From: Streptomyces sp. NBC_00523
GTDB lineage: Bacteria; Actinomycetota; Actinomycetes; Streptomycetales; Streptomycetaceae
Direction: 5' to 3'
NCBI RefSeq assembly: GCF_036346615.1
Contig: NZ_CP107836.1
Coordinates: 6,510,001-6,574,000, forward strand
DNA: 64,000 bases
Positions 42,450 to 50,910 of this stretch are shown here, one piece after another. The translations under genes and the position numbers were made by a program. How positions within the stretch are numbered: the first letter of the stretch is position 1; every line of letters begins with the position of its first letter. The notes beneath the pieces are model-generated. The model searched no databases and was not told where the DNA came from. It saw nothing but the letters and a program-made list of their open reading frames with translations.

Positions 42450-44378
42450 ATGACGCTGCTGCAGAGCATCCGGGGGCCGCACGATCTGAAGGCACTGAAC
42501 GCGTCACAACTCGGCGAACTCGCCGACGACATCCGCACGTTCCTGGTGCAGGCCGTGGCCAGGACCGGGGGCCATCTGGGCCCCAACCTCGGGGTGGTGG
42601 AGCTGACCATCGCCCTGCACCGGGTCTTCGACTCGCCCGTCGACCGCATCCTGTGGGACACCGGCCACCAGAGCTACGTGCACAAACTGCTCACCGGACG
42701 CCAGGACTTCTCCAAGCTGCGCGGCAAGGGCGGGCTCTCCGGCTACCCGTCCCGCGAGGAGTCCGAGCACGACGTCATCGAGAACTCGCACGCCTCCACC
42801 GTCCTCGGCTGGGCCGACGGTCTGGCCAAGGCCGACGAGGTACGCGGACGCGGCAGCCACGTCGTCGCCGTCATCGGGGACGGGGCCCTCACCGGCGGCA
42901 TGGCCTGGGAGGCGCTGAACAACATCGCCGCCGCCAAGGACCGCCCGCTGATCGTCGTCGTCAACGACAACGAGCGCTCGTACGCGCCCACGATCGGCGG
43001 TCTCGCCCGCCACCTCGCCACCCTGCGTACCACCGACGGCTACGAACGCTTCCTGTCGTGGGGCAAGGGCCTCCTGGAACGCACCCCCGTCATCGGGCAG
43101 CCGCTGCACGGGGCCCTGCACGGGGCCAAGAAGGGCTTCAAGGACTTCGTCGCCCCGCAGGGCATGTTCGAGGACCTGGGGCTGAAGTACATCGGCCCGG
43201 TCGACGGACACGACACCGCCGCCGTCGAGGCCGCCCTGCACCGCGCCAAGGGCTTCCGGGGCCCGGTCCTCGTCCACTGCATCACCGAGAAGGGCCGCGG
43301 TTACGCTCCCGCCCTCCAGGACGAGGCCGACCGCTTCCACGCCGTCGGCGCGATGGACCCCCTGACCTGTGTCCCGCTCGTGCCCGCCGCCGGCCCCTCC
43401 TGGACCTCCGTGTTCGCGGACGCGATCGCGGCGATCGGGGCGGAGCGCCCGGACGTCGTCGCGCTCACCGCCGCGATGCGGGACCCGGTAGGGCTGACGA
43501 AGTTCGCCGAGGCGTTCCCGGACCGCGTCTGGGACGTGGGCATCGCGGAGCAGCACGCGGCGGTCAGTGCGGCGGGGCTCGCCACGGGCGGGCTGCACCC
43601 GGTCGTCGCCGTCTACGCCACCTTCCTCAACCGGGCGTTCGACCAGCTCCTGATGGACGTCGCCCTGCACCGGTGCGGGGTCACCTTCGTCCTGGACCGG
43701 GCCGGGGTCACCGGGCCCGACGGCGCCTCGCACAACGGCATGTGGGACCTGTCCGTGCTCCAGGTCGTGCCCGGGCTGCGGATCGCGGCCCCGCGCGACG
43801 CGGAACGGCTGCGCGAGGAACTGCGCGAGGCGGTCGCCGTGGACGACGCGCCGACCCTGGTGCGGTTCCCGAAGGAGTCGGTCGGGGAGGACATCGGGGC
43901 GGTCGGCCGGATCGGCGGGATGGACGTGCTGCGGCGCGACGAGGACGCCGATGTGCTCCTCGTCGCCGTCGGCGTGATGGCCTCCGTCTGCCTGCGCACC
44001 GCCGAACTGCTGTCCGGCGCCGGCATCCGCTGCACCGTGGTGGACCCCCGCTGGGTCAAGCCGGTCGACGCGGCGCTGCCACCGCTCGCCGCCGCGCACC
44101 GGCTCATTGCGGTGGTCGAGGACAACAGCCGGGCCGGGGGCGTCGGTTCGGCGGTCGGGCAGGCGCTCCGGGACGCGGGCGTCGACGTGCCGCTGCGCAC
44201 CTTCGGCATCCCCGAGCAGTTCCTCGCGCACGGCAAGCGGTCCGAGGTGCTGGCCGACATCGGACTCACACCGGTCGAGATCGCCGGCCGGATCAGCGCC
44301 GTCACGGCCGCCCGGAAGGCGGCCGGCGGCACGGGGCAGGACGCTCCGGGCAACGGGCACAAGGAGAGCGGGGCATGA
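42450..44378 (+). CDS. dxs: 1-deoxy-D-xylulose-5-phosphate synthase
   Basis: 642 residues. The thiamine diphosphate motif is IGDGALTGGMAWEALNN (about 150-166); the N-terminal ILWDTGHQSYVHKLLTGR and central DRAGVTGPDGASHNGMWDLS complete the DXS pattern. It condenses pyruvate and glyceraldehyde 3-phosphate, the first step of the MEP pathway. Placed in the hopanoid locus, it probably is a dedicated second copy that boosts IPP supply (the main copy would lie elsewhere). Its stop overlaps the next start (ATGA). Confidence 0.95.
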   Translation: MTLLQSIRGPHDLKALNASQLGELADDIRTFLVQAVARTGGHLGPNLGVVELTIALHRVFDSPVDRILWDTGHQSYVHKLLTGRQDFSKLRGKGGLSGYPSREESEHDVIENSHASTVLGWADGLAKADEVRGRGSHVVAVIGDGALTGGMAWEALNNIAAAKDRPLIVVVNDNERSYAPTIGGLARHLATLRTTDGYERFLSWGKGLLERTPVIGQPLHGALHGAKKGFKDFVAPQGMFEDLGLKYIGPVDGHDTAAVEAALHRAKGFRGPVLVHCITEKGRGYAPALQDEADRFHAVGAMDPLTCVPLVPAAGPSWTSVFADAIAAIGAERPDVVALTAAMRDPVGLTKFAEAFPDRVWDVGIAEQHAAVSAAGLATGGLHPVVAVYATFLNRAFDQLLMDVALHRCGVTFVLDRAGVTGPDGASHNGMWDLSVLQVVPGLRIAAPRDAERLREELREAVAVDDAPTLVRFPKESVGEDIGAVGRIGGMDVLRRDEDADVLLVAVGVMASVCLRTAELLSGAGIRCTVVDPRWVKPVDAALPPLAAAHRLIAVVEDNSRAGGVGSAVGQALRDAGVDVPLRTFGIPEQFLAHGKRSEVLADIGLTPVEIAGRISAVTAARKAAGGTGQDAPGNGHKESGA

Positions 44379-45772
44379 AGGACGACGAGCCCAAGGGCTT
44401 CGATCTGGCGCGGCTTCTCGCCGAGCGCGGCGCCGAGCGCTACGAGCTGCACAGCAAGCACCTCAACCACCAGCTCCCGCGCATGCTGCACACCATCGGC
44501 TTCGACAAGGTCTACGAACGGGCCGAGGGCGCGCACTTCTGGGACGCGGACGGCAACGACTACCTCGACATGCTCGCCGGATTCGGCGTCATGGGGCTCG
44601 GCCGGCACCACCCCGTCGTACGCAAGGCGCTGCACGACGTCCTCGACGCCTCGCTCGCCGACCTGACCCGGTTCGACTGCCAGCCGCTGCCCGGGTTGCT
44701 CGCCGAGAAGCTGCTCAGCCACAGCCCGCACCTGGACCGGGTGTTCTTCGGCAACAGCGGCACCGAGGCCGTCGAGACGGCCCTCAAGTTCGCCCGGTAC
44801 GCCACCGGCCGGCCGCGGGTCCTGTACTGCGACCACGCCTTCCACGGGCTGACCACCGGCTCGCTCTCGGTCAACGGCGAGGGCGGCTTCCGGGACGGCT
44901 TCGCCCCGCTGCTGCCCGACACCGCGATCCCGCTCGGCGACCTCGCCGCGCTGAGCAGGGAGCTGAAGCGCGGCGACGTGGCCGCCCTGGTGGTGGAGCC
45001 GATCCAGGGCAAGGGGGTGCTCGCCGCGCCGCCCGGCTATCTGCGCGAGGCCCAGGAGCTGCTGCGCAAGCACAAGGCCCTCCTCATCGCCGACGAGGTG
45101 CAGACCGGCCTCGGCAGGACCGGCGACTTCTACGCGTACCAGCACGAGGAAGGCGTGGAACCGGACCTCGTCTGCGTCGCCAAGGCGCTCTCCGGCGGCT
45201 ATGTCCCGGTCGGGGCGACGCTCGGCAAGGACTGGATCTTCAAGCGCGTCTACTCCTCGATGGACCGGGTCCTCGTCCACTCCGCGAGCTTCGGCTCCAA
45301 CGCCCAGGCCATGGCGGCGGGGCTCGCGGTGCTGTCGGTGATGGAGGACGAGGAGACCGTCGCGCACGCGCGCCGCACCGGCGACCTGCTCCGCGAGCGG
45401 CTGTCCGCGCTCGTCGGGCGCTACGAGCTGCTGCACGAGGTGCGGGGGCGCGGGCTGATGATCGGCATCGAGTTCGGCCGCCCCACCTCGCTGAAGCTGC
45501 GCAGCCGCTGGACCATGCTCCAGGCGGCCCGCAAGGGGCTCTTCGCGCAGATGGTCGTCGTGCCGCTGCTCCAGAAGCACCGCATCCTGACCCAGGTCTC
45601 CGGCGACCACCTCGAAGTGATCAAGCTGATCCCGCCGCTGGTCATCGATGACGCGGACGTCGACCGCTTCGTGGAGGCGTTCACCGCCGTCATGGACGAC
45701 GCGCACAGCGGCGGGGGACTGATGTGGGACTTCGGGCGGACCCTGGTGAAGCAGGCCGTCGCCAACCGCTGA
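44375..45772 (+). CDS. hpnO: Class III aminotransferase HpnO
   Basis: 465 residues. PLP-site motifs are FFGNSGTEAVETALKFARYA, LLIADEVQTGLGRTG and the Lys region CVAKALSGGYVPVGATL. In hopanoid clusters this ornithine/acetylornithine-type enzyme aminates the C5 side chain to aminobacteriohopanetriol. The start at 44375 follows AAGGAG and overlaps the dxs stop. A 12-bp inverted repeat follows its stop. Confidence 0.9.
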   Translation: MKDDEPKGFDLARLLAERGAERYELHSKHLNHQLPRMLHTIGFDKVYERAEGAHFWDADGNDYLDMLAGFGVMGLGRHHPVVRKALHDVLDASLADLTRFDCQPLPGLLAEKLLSHSPHLDRVFFGNSGTEAVETALKFARYATGRPRVLYCDHAFHGLTTGSLSVNGEGGFRDGFAPLLPDTAIPLGDLAALSRELKRGDVAALVVEPIQGKGVLAAPPGYLREAQELLRKHKALLIADEVQTGLGRTGDFYAYQHEEGVEPDLVCVAKALSGGYVPVGATLGKDWIFKRVYSSMDRVLVHSASFGSNAQAMAAGLAVLSVMEDEETVAHARRTGDLLRERLSALVGRYELLHEVRGRGLMIGIEFGRPTSLKLRSRWTMLQAARKGLFAQMVVVPLLQKHRILTQVSGDHLEVIKLIPPLVIDDADVDRFVEAFTAVMDDAHSGGGLMWDFGRTLVKQAVANR

Positions 45773-45782
45773 GACGTTTTTG

Positions 45783-45811
45783 CCCCTGAGGCAAGAAATT
45801 TGCCTCAGGGG
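45783..45811. promoter_or_regulatory. Perfect inverted repeat before the XRE-cupin gene
   Basis: CCCCTGAGGCAA and TTGCCTCAGGGG (12-base perfect arms) flank GAAAT, 11 bases after hpnO and 24 bases before the regulator's ATG. It could be the hpnO terminator, the operator of the regulator, or both. Confidence 0.6.
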
Positions 45812-45834
45812 AAAGTCTTTGGCCCAATGGAGGC

Positions 45835-46443
45835 ATGAATCCTCCGGACGACCTGGCAGCCGATGAGCTGCCCGGTGTCGCGCCACGCCTGCGCGATCTG
45901 CGCCGAGGCCGTGGTCTCACCCTGGAGACCGCGGCCCAGCGGGCCGGGCTCTCGCCCGCCCACCTCTCCCGGCTCGAAACGGCCCGGCGCCAGCCCTCGC
46001 TGCCGATGCTGCTCCAGCTGGCCAGGATCTACGGTACGACGGTCTCCGAGCTCCTCGGCGAGACGCCCCCGGAGCGGGACGCCATCGTTCGCGGCCGCCC
46101 GTTCGAGGGCGCGGCCGCCGACGGCTGGCTGTACCAGCAGGCCGGCGGCTCCGGCCGGGCCATGCAGGCGCTGCGCGTCCGCGTCCCGTACGGCGCCCAG
46201 GGCGACCTGGTCCGCGTCCACCCCGGCGAGGAGTGGCTGTACGTCCTGACCGGCCGCCTCCGGGTGACGCTCGGCGAGACGGTGCACGACCTCGCGCCCG
46301 GCGACGGCGCGCACTTCGACTCCCTCACCCCGCACCGGATCGCGGCCCCCGAACCCGAGGGCGCCGAGCTGCTCTTCGTCCACACCCTGCTGCAGAGCCC
46401 CGCCGCCGACCTGTGCCTCGGCGGCCGGGTCCACCGCGCCTGA
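45835..46443 (+). CDS. XRE-family regulator with cupin sensor domain
   Basis: 202 residues. An N-terminal XRE helix-turn-helix, LRDLRRGRGLTLETAAQRAG and LSPAHLSRLETARRQPSLPM (about 16-60), is followed by a cupin barrel (about 100-195) with VHPGEEWLYVLTGRLRVTLG. The spacing of the putative ribosome site (GGAGG, one base before the ATG) is too short, so translation may be leaderless. An upstream 12-bp dyad is its likely operator. Its location suggests control of the hopanoid locus, which is not demonstrated by the sequence. Confidence 0.85.
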   Translation: MNPPDDLAADELPGVAPRLRDLRRGRGLTLETAAQRAGLSPAHLSRLETARRQPSLPMLLQLARIYGTTVSELLGETPPERDAIVRGRPFEGAAADGWLYQQAGGSGRAMQALRVRVPYGAQGDLVRVHPGEEWLYVLTGRLRVTLGETVHDLAPGDGAHFDSLTPHRIAAPEPEGAELLFVHTLLQSPAADLCLGGRVHRA

Positions 46444-46485
46444 GACGTATCGGCCGCCGGACCCCGGCAGCCAGAGAGGCCAGTC

Positions 46486-46662
46486 ATGTCCGATTCAGAG
46501 CACTACGACCCGCTCACTCCGGCCCCGCGCCCCGGCGCCGACAGCCAGGAGAAGAAGATGCCGCGCGGGCTCGTCATCCGGCTCTTCGCCTACCTCGTGG
46601 CCGGGCACGTCATCGCCGCGTTCCTGTATCTGCTCTTCGCGGTCGGCATGCACAACCAGTAG
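46486..46662 (+). CDS. Small membrane protein (DUF6126-like)
   Basis: 58 residues. A hydrophilic N-terminal half (SDSEHYDPLTPAPRPG) with a short Lys cluster precedes one transmembrane helix, VIRLFAYLVAGHVIAAFLYL. GAGAGG lies upstream of the ATG. It follows the XRE-cupin gene in the same direction (42 bases). I recall this pair as conserved in Streptomyces next to hopanoid genes. The function is unknown; a sensor or membrane anchor partner of the regulator is possible. Confidence 0.7.
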   Translation: MSDSEHYDPLTPAPRPGADSQEKKMPRGLVIRLFAYLVAGHVIAAFLYLLFAVGMHNQ

Positions 46663-46673
46663 GCCGGGCCGCC

Positions 46674-47486
46674 TCAGCTCTCGTCGAGGAGCCGTTCGCG
46701 CAGCCGCTCACGGGTGGCGGGCGTGAGCTTCAGCCCGTCGGTGAGATAGCGGTCGGTGCCGCCCCAGGTCTCGTCGATCGCGGCGAAGGCCGCGGCGAGG
46801 TAGTCGGGCTGGGCACCGAAGAGCGGGTTGAGCAGCTCCAGCACCTCGGGGGACATCCCGGTCGCCGAGGTGTCGCTGCGCCGGATGCGGTAGCGGCGGT
46901 GCGCGTCGTTCGACTTGAGGTAGTCGGCCTCGATGGTCTCCCGCCCGACGCCCACCGCCAGCAGCGTCACCGCGATCGAGAGCCCGGCCCGGTCCTTGCC
47001 GGCCGCGCAGTGCATCAGGGCGGGGACGCTGTCCTCGGCCAGGGCGTGCAGCACCCGGCTGTGCTCGGCGGTGCGCTCCAGGATGATCGAGCGGTACGAG
47101 GCGACCATGCGGCTGGTCCCCTTGCCGTCGGCCAGGATCGAGCGCAGCTCCGCGATGTTGCCGTCGCGCACCATGCGCCAGAACTCGGCGCCGTCCGCCG
47201 GGTCGCTGAGCGGGATGCTCACGTTCCGTACGCCCGGCAGCTCGATGTCCAGGCCGTCCAGCTTGTGGTCGGCCGCGTTGCGGAAGTCGAAGACGGTGTG
47301 CAGGCCGAGCCCGCCGAGGAAGGCCGCGTCCTCGACCGTGGCGTGCGCCAGGTGACCGCTGCGGTAGAGCCTGCCGTGGCGCACCCGGCGGCCGTCCGCG
47401 GTGGGCAGACCGCCTACGTCGCGGAAGTTGCGGACACCGGTGAGAACGGGCTCCGTCGGCGGGGTCTGCGGCAGCTGCTGCGTCAC
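46674..47486 (-). CDS. Tyrosine-protein phosphatase (LMW-independent, PtpB/DSP-like)
   Basis: 270 residues. The P-loop is HCAAGKDRAGLSIAV (C-x5-R), the form found in actinobacterial PtpB-type tyrosine/phosphoinositide phosphatases; GVRNFRDVGGLPTADGRRVR and RLYRSGHLAHAT are the conserved N-terminal motifs of that family. No secretion signal is seen after setting the start at GTG 47486, five bases behind AGGAG. It stands alone. The substrate is unknown. Confidence 0.87.
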   Translation of the reverse strand: MTQQLPQTPPTEPVLTGVRNFRDVGGLPTADGRRVRHGRLYRSGHLAHATVEDAAFLGGLGLHTVFDFRNAADHKLDGLDIELPGVRNVSIPLSDPADGAEFWRMVRDGNIAELRSILADGKGTSRMVASYRSIILERTAEHSRVLHALAEDSVPALMHCAAGKDRAGLSIAVTLLAVGVGRETIEADYLKSNDAHRRYRIRRSDTSATGMSPEVLELLNPLFGAQPDYLAAAFAAIDETWGGTDRYLTDGLKLTPATRERLRERLLDES

Positions 47487-47842
47487 GGTCACTCCTGGAG
47501 GCTCTGCCCCGGCGCGTGTCGCCGACGGGCCCACGTCCGCGACGATACGACATCGGTTCCTGGGGCAATCATCTCGGCCGCCCGCTCCGCCGTCGGGGTG
47601 GACGATGGCCATGACATGTCCGTATTGCCGGATTATGTAGAACTTGCCCTGGTTGCGCGGGAGATGATCACCCGTTCGTGAGCGGGATCATATCCGTGAC
47701 GGTGTGTGGTGACGCCCCGGCTGGGTACTCCCCGCGCCGCGCGGAAAGGCAAGATCCGTAATCCACGGAGTGTGACCGGAATTCCGCGCCGCAATTCCGG
47801 TGCGGAATCCGGTGCCGAATCCGTGGCTTGTTTCCGTCGTCC
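47487..47842. promoter_or_regulatory. Upstream region of the riboswitch-controlled wall hydrolase
   Basis: About 355 non-coding bases between the phosphatase start and the riboswitch. They include a bulged hairpin around TGATCACCCG...CGGGATCA (about 47663-47690), TCCGT-AATCC-ACGGA (47755-47769) and a cluster of GGAATTCCG/GGAATCCGG-like repeats (47779-47826). The promoter is expected here but was not pinned down. Confidence 0.4.
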
Positions 47843-48042
47843 CGGCTCGCTTACGTTCCATGCCATCCGGATGGAACGCCCAATCCTGCCGCCGTCCGGA
47901 ATTCGCACCCACTCACCGTGTGGCAGGAGCGGGGGAACCAGGTAAGCCGCCGACCGGGACGACCGGACGGCTAGGGGTGAAGTCGCGCCAGGCGCGGCCG
48001 GGCATCTCCAGCCCGAACCCGACAGCTCACCTCGCAGGCGCC
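47843..48042 (+). ncRNA. ydaO/yuaA c-di-AMP riboswitch
   Basis: Sequence-level match to the conserved core: CGCTTACG (47848-47855), a stem made of CCTGCC and GGCAGG (about 47885-47928), then GGGGGAACCA (47931-47940), AGGGGTGAA (47973-47981), and the 3' block CCCGAACCCGACAGCTCACC (48012-48031) followed by TCGCAGGCG. The order and spacing are those of the ydaO aptamer. In Streptomyces it commonly controls wall hydrolases; c-di-AMP binding turns expression off. The ribosome site GGAGAGGA follows the closing stem directly, so control could be at termination or translation start. End points are approximate. Confidence 0.9.
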
Positions 48043-48058
48043 GGAGAGGAAATTCTTC

Positions 48059-48982
48059 ATGCCCAACTCGGGTAAGCACCGCCGTCCCAAGTCCAGCACC
48101 ATCGCCCGTGGCGTCGTCGCCGCGAGCGCCGGCGGAGCCGTCATCGCGCTTCCGCTGCTCGGCGCCACCGGTGCCCACGCCGCGGAGCAGTCCGCCCCGG
48201 CCACCTCGAAGTCGGTCGCCGCGCACACCGCCCCGGCCAAGCCCGCGAAGAGCGCCGGCACCACCACGTACTCCGTCGTCTCCGGCGACTACCTGTCGAA
48301 GATCGCGGCCCAGCACCACCTCAAGGGCGGCTGGCACAAGCTGTACCAGGACAACCGCGAGGTCGTCGGCGAGAACCCGAGCCTGATCTTCCCGGGCATG
48401 AAGCTGACCCTCGGCGCCAAGGCGGCCCCCGCCGCCACCACGTCCGAGGCCCCCGCCAAGGCCGCGCCCAAGGCCGCCGCGCCCAAGGCCGAGACGAAGG
48501 CCGCGCCCAAGGTCGAGACCAAGACCGAGGCACAGACCGAGACCAAGACCGAGGCCCCCGCCTCCCAGGACGACGCCTCCGGCTACGTCCACCCGGTCCC
48601 GGGCAACCACACCACCGCGTACCGCGCCTCCGGCGCCAACTGGTCCAGCGGCAGCCACACCGGCATCGACTTCCCCGTCTCCACCGGCACCAGCGTGAAG
48701 GCCATCACCTCCGGCACCGTCGTCACCGCCGGCTGGGGCGGCGCCTACGGCAACCAGGTCGTCATCAAGCACGCCGACGGCCACTACTCCCAGTACGGCC
48801 ACATGTCCTCGCTCTCCGTCTCGGCGGGCCAGACCGTGACCGCGGGCCAGCAGGTCGGCCTCTCCGGCTCCACCGGCAACGCCACCGGCCCGCACCTCCA
48901 CTTCGAGGTCCGCACCGGCCCGGAGTACGGATCGGACATCGACCCGATCGCCTACCTGGCGTCGCACGGGATCAACGTCTGA
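48059..48982 (+). CDS. Secreted LysM / M23 peptidoglycan hydrolase
   Basis: 307 residues. The signal peptide includes IARGVVAASAGGAVIALPLL and ends near GAHA. A LysM domain (about 67-115: YSVVSGDYLSKIAAQHHLKG, LIFPGMKLTL) is followed by an Ala/Lys/Thr/Glu-rich linker (about 118-170) and an M23 metallopeptidase domain (about 178-300). The M23 zinc residues occur in GSHTGIDFP and GPHLHFEVRTG. It cleaves peptidoglycan cross-links outside the cell. The upstream ydaO riboswitch links it to c-di-AMP and hence osmotic/wall status. Confidence 0.94.
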   Translation: MPNSGKHRRPKSSTIARGVVAASAGGAVIALPLLGATGAHAAEQSAPATSKSVAAHTAPAKPAKSAGTTTYSVVSGDYLSKIAAQHHLKGGWHKLYQDNREVVGENPSLIFPGMKLTLGAKAAPAATTSEAPAKAAPKAAAPKAETKAAPKVETKTEAQTETKTEAPASQDDASGYVHPVPGNHTTAYRASGANWSSGSHTGIDFPVSTGTSVKAITSGTVVTAGWGGAYGNQVVIKHADGHYSQYGHMSSLSVSAGQTVTAGQQVGLSGSTGNATGPHLHFEVRTGPEYGSDIDPIAYLASHGINV

Positions 48983-49024
48983 TCCAGGCAGTACGGGCCC
49001 GGTGATCCGGGTCGCTGAACGACA

Positions 49025-49060
49025 CAGAGGGACGGCGCACGGCGGTGCGTCGTCCCTCTG
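49025..49060 (+). terminator. Terminator of the M23 hydrolase gene
   Basis: CAGAGGGACGGCGCAC pairs with GTGCGTCGTCCCTCTG (one G-T pair) around GGCG, followed by CTTATTCCCC. Confidence 0.85.
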
Positions 49061-49165
49061 CTTATTCCCCCTTTACCGAAAACTGACCGGGTGGTTTATC
49101 TCACCACCCGTCAACCCCTTATTACGGTCGCGTAGGTCACATTCCGGGGTGCAGGATATGCGGTT

Positions 49166-49990
49166 GTGGCAGACGATTCGAACAACCTTCAACAGGGCGC
49201 CATCGACCGACAGGGCGCCATCGGGTCGTACGCGGCGATTGGCGACAGCTTCACCGAGGGAGTCGGCGACCCCGGCCCGGACGGAACGTTCGTCGGCTGG
49301 GCCGACCGGCTCGCGGTACTCCTCGCGGACCGGCTCCCGGAGCCCGGCCCGGCGACCGGGGACTTCCGCTACGCCAATCTCGCCGTACGAGGACGCCTCC
49401 TCGACCAGATAGTCGAGGAGCAGGTGCCCCGGGCCAAGGAACTCGCCCCCGATCTGGTGAGCTTCTGCGCCGGAGGCAACGACATCATCCGGCCGGGCAC
49501 CGACCCGGACGACGTGGCCGAACGCTTCGAGCGGGCCGTCGCCGACCTCACGCGGTCGGTCGGCACCGTCATGATCACCACCGGCTTCGACACCCGTGGC
49601 GTCCCCGTGCTGCGCCATCTGCGCGGCAAGATCGCCACCTACACCGCCCACGTCCGGGCCATCGCCGACCGCTACGACTGCCCGGTCCTCGACCTGTGGT
49701 CGCTGCGCTCCGTGCAGGACCGGCGCGCCTGGGACGGCGACCGGCTCCACCTGTCGCCCGAGGGACACACCCGGGTCGCGCTCCGCGCCGCCCAGGTCCT
49801 CGGACTCGACGTGCCGGCCGACCCGGACCAGCCGTGGCCGCCGCAGCCCCCGCGCGGCACGCTGGAGATCCGCCGCGACGACATCCACTGGGCGCGCGAA
49901 TACCTCGTCCCGTGGATCGGGCGGCGGCTGCGCGGCGAGTCGTCCGGGGACCACGTCGAGCCGAAGCGGCCCGACCTGCTGCCGCTCTGA
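49166..49990 (+). CDS. SGNH/GDSL-family hydrolase
   Basis: 274 residues. Block I is YAAIGDSFTEGVGDPGPDG (nucleophile Ser in GDS), block III is FCAGGNDIIRPG, and block V is DRLHLSPEGHTRVA (Asp-x-x-His). There is no signal peptide, so it is probably a cytoplasmic esterase/lipase. The start is GTG 49166 behind AGGATA. The substrate is unknown. It is convergent with the STM4011 gene. Confidence 0.87.
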   Translation: MADDSNNLQQGAIDRQGAIGSYAAIGDSFTEGVGDPGPDGTFVGWADRLAVLLADRLPEPGPATGDFRYANLAVRGRLLDQIVEEQVPRAKELAPDLVSFCAGGNDIIRPGTDPDDVAERFERAVADLTRSVGTVMITTGFDTRGVPVLRHLRGKIATYTAHVRAIADRYDCPVLDLWSLRSVQDRRAWDGDRLHLSPEGHTRVALRAAQVLGLDVPADPDQPWPPQPPRGTLEIRRDDIHWAREYLVPWIGRRLRGESSGDHVEPKRPDLLPL

Positions 49991-50009
49991 CCGGCCCCCT
50001 CCGCTGTCC

Positions 50010-50903
50010 TCAGTCGCCCCGCGACCGCGTCGCGGCGACCGGGGACAGCGGCAGCGCCGCCGGGACGCGCTCCAGGACGCCGCCCGCGAAGACGTCGTAC
50101 AGCGGCAGCGTCTCCAGGTGCACATAGCCGATGTGGCAGTCGCAGACGGCGAGCGGACAGGCCCGCGGCCCCAGCGCCCGCCGGTAGCTCCCGTCGTACA
50201 GATTCCCCAGCTCCGCCCGGACGAAGTGGCAGCGGCGCACCGTGCCCTCCCCGTCCACCGAGATCACCGACTCACCGGTCCGGCAGGGCAGCCCCGCCGA
50301 GCGGTGCGGATGGCGGCTGTACGGGAACAGCGGGTCGATCTCCGTCCACCGCTCCGCCTCCTCGTCCGTGTAGGTGTGCCCCTCGGCGGCGTTGACCCAG
50401 AGGTAGACCTCCTCCGGGAGCGCCGTGCGCAGCCGCCGCGCCTCGCCGAGATGGGCGTCGAACCCCACGACGCCCACGCTGTGCCGGACCCCGAGGTCCC
50501 GCAGCTCCGCGCACCGGCCGAGGAAACGCTCGTACGGCGTCTGCCCCGGGTGGTACGTGCACCACAGCGCGATCCGTTCGCGGGCCGCCTCCGGAGCCTC
50601 GGCCAGCCACCGCGTCCGCCCGCTCAGGTTCGTCTGGATCGCGACCCGGCCCACGTGCGGGAGGCCCGCCAGCTCCACGATCGCCCTGCGGTACCAGGAC
50701 CGCACCAGGCCCTCGCCCCACGGCGTGAACAGCACCGAGATCCGGTCACCGGTCTGCGCCGCCACCCACGCGGTGAACCGTTCGAGTGCCGCCCGGTCCG
50801 CCAGCAGCTGTTCCCGGCTGTCGCGCCGCTTGGCGAACGGGCAGTACGGGCAGTCGTAGTCGCAGGAGGCGAGCGGGCCCCGGTAGAGAATCGTCAGGTC
50901 CAC
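50010..50903 (-). CDS. STM4011-family radical SAM protein
   Basis: 297 residues. C14-x3-C18-x2-C21 in SCDYDCPYCPFAKRRD is the radical SAM cluster motif. The C-terminal third is cysteine-rich (LPCRTGE, RRCHFVRAELGNLYDG, RACPLAVCDCHIGYV), suggesting an auxiliary Fe-S cluster as in SPASM-type peptide-modifying enzymes. It is the last gene of a six-gene operon in the set named after Salmonella STM4011-STM4015; 7 bases separate it from STM4012. The substrate is unknown. Confidence 0.88.
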   Translation of the reverse strand: MDLTILYRGPLASCDYDCPYCPFAKRRDSREQLLADRAALERFTAWVAAQTGDRISVLFTPWGEGLVRSWYRRAIVELAGLPHVGRVAIQTNLSGRTRWLAEAPEAARERIALWCTYHPGQTPYERFLGRCAELRDLGVRHSVGVVGFDAHLGEARRLRTALPEEVYLWVNAAEGHTYTDEEAERWTEIDPLFPYSRHPHRSAGLPCRTGESVISVDGEGTVRRCHFVRAELGNLYDGSYRRALGPRACPLAVCDCHIGYVHLETLPLYDVFAGGVLERVPAALPLSPVAATRSRGD

Positions 50904-50910
50904 GGGTCCC

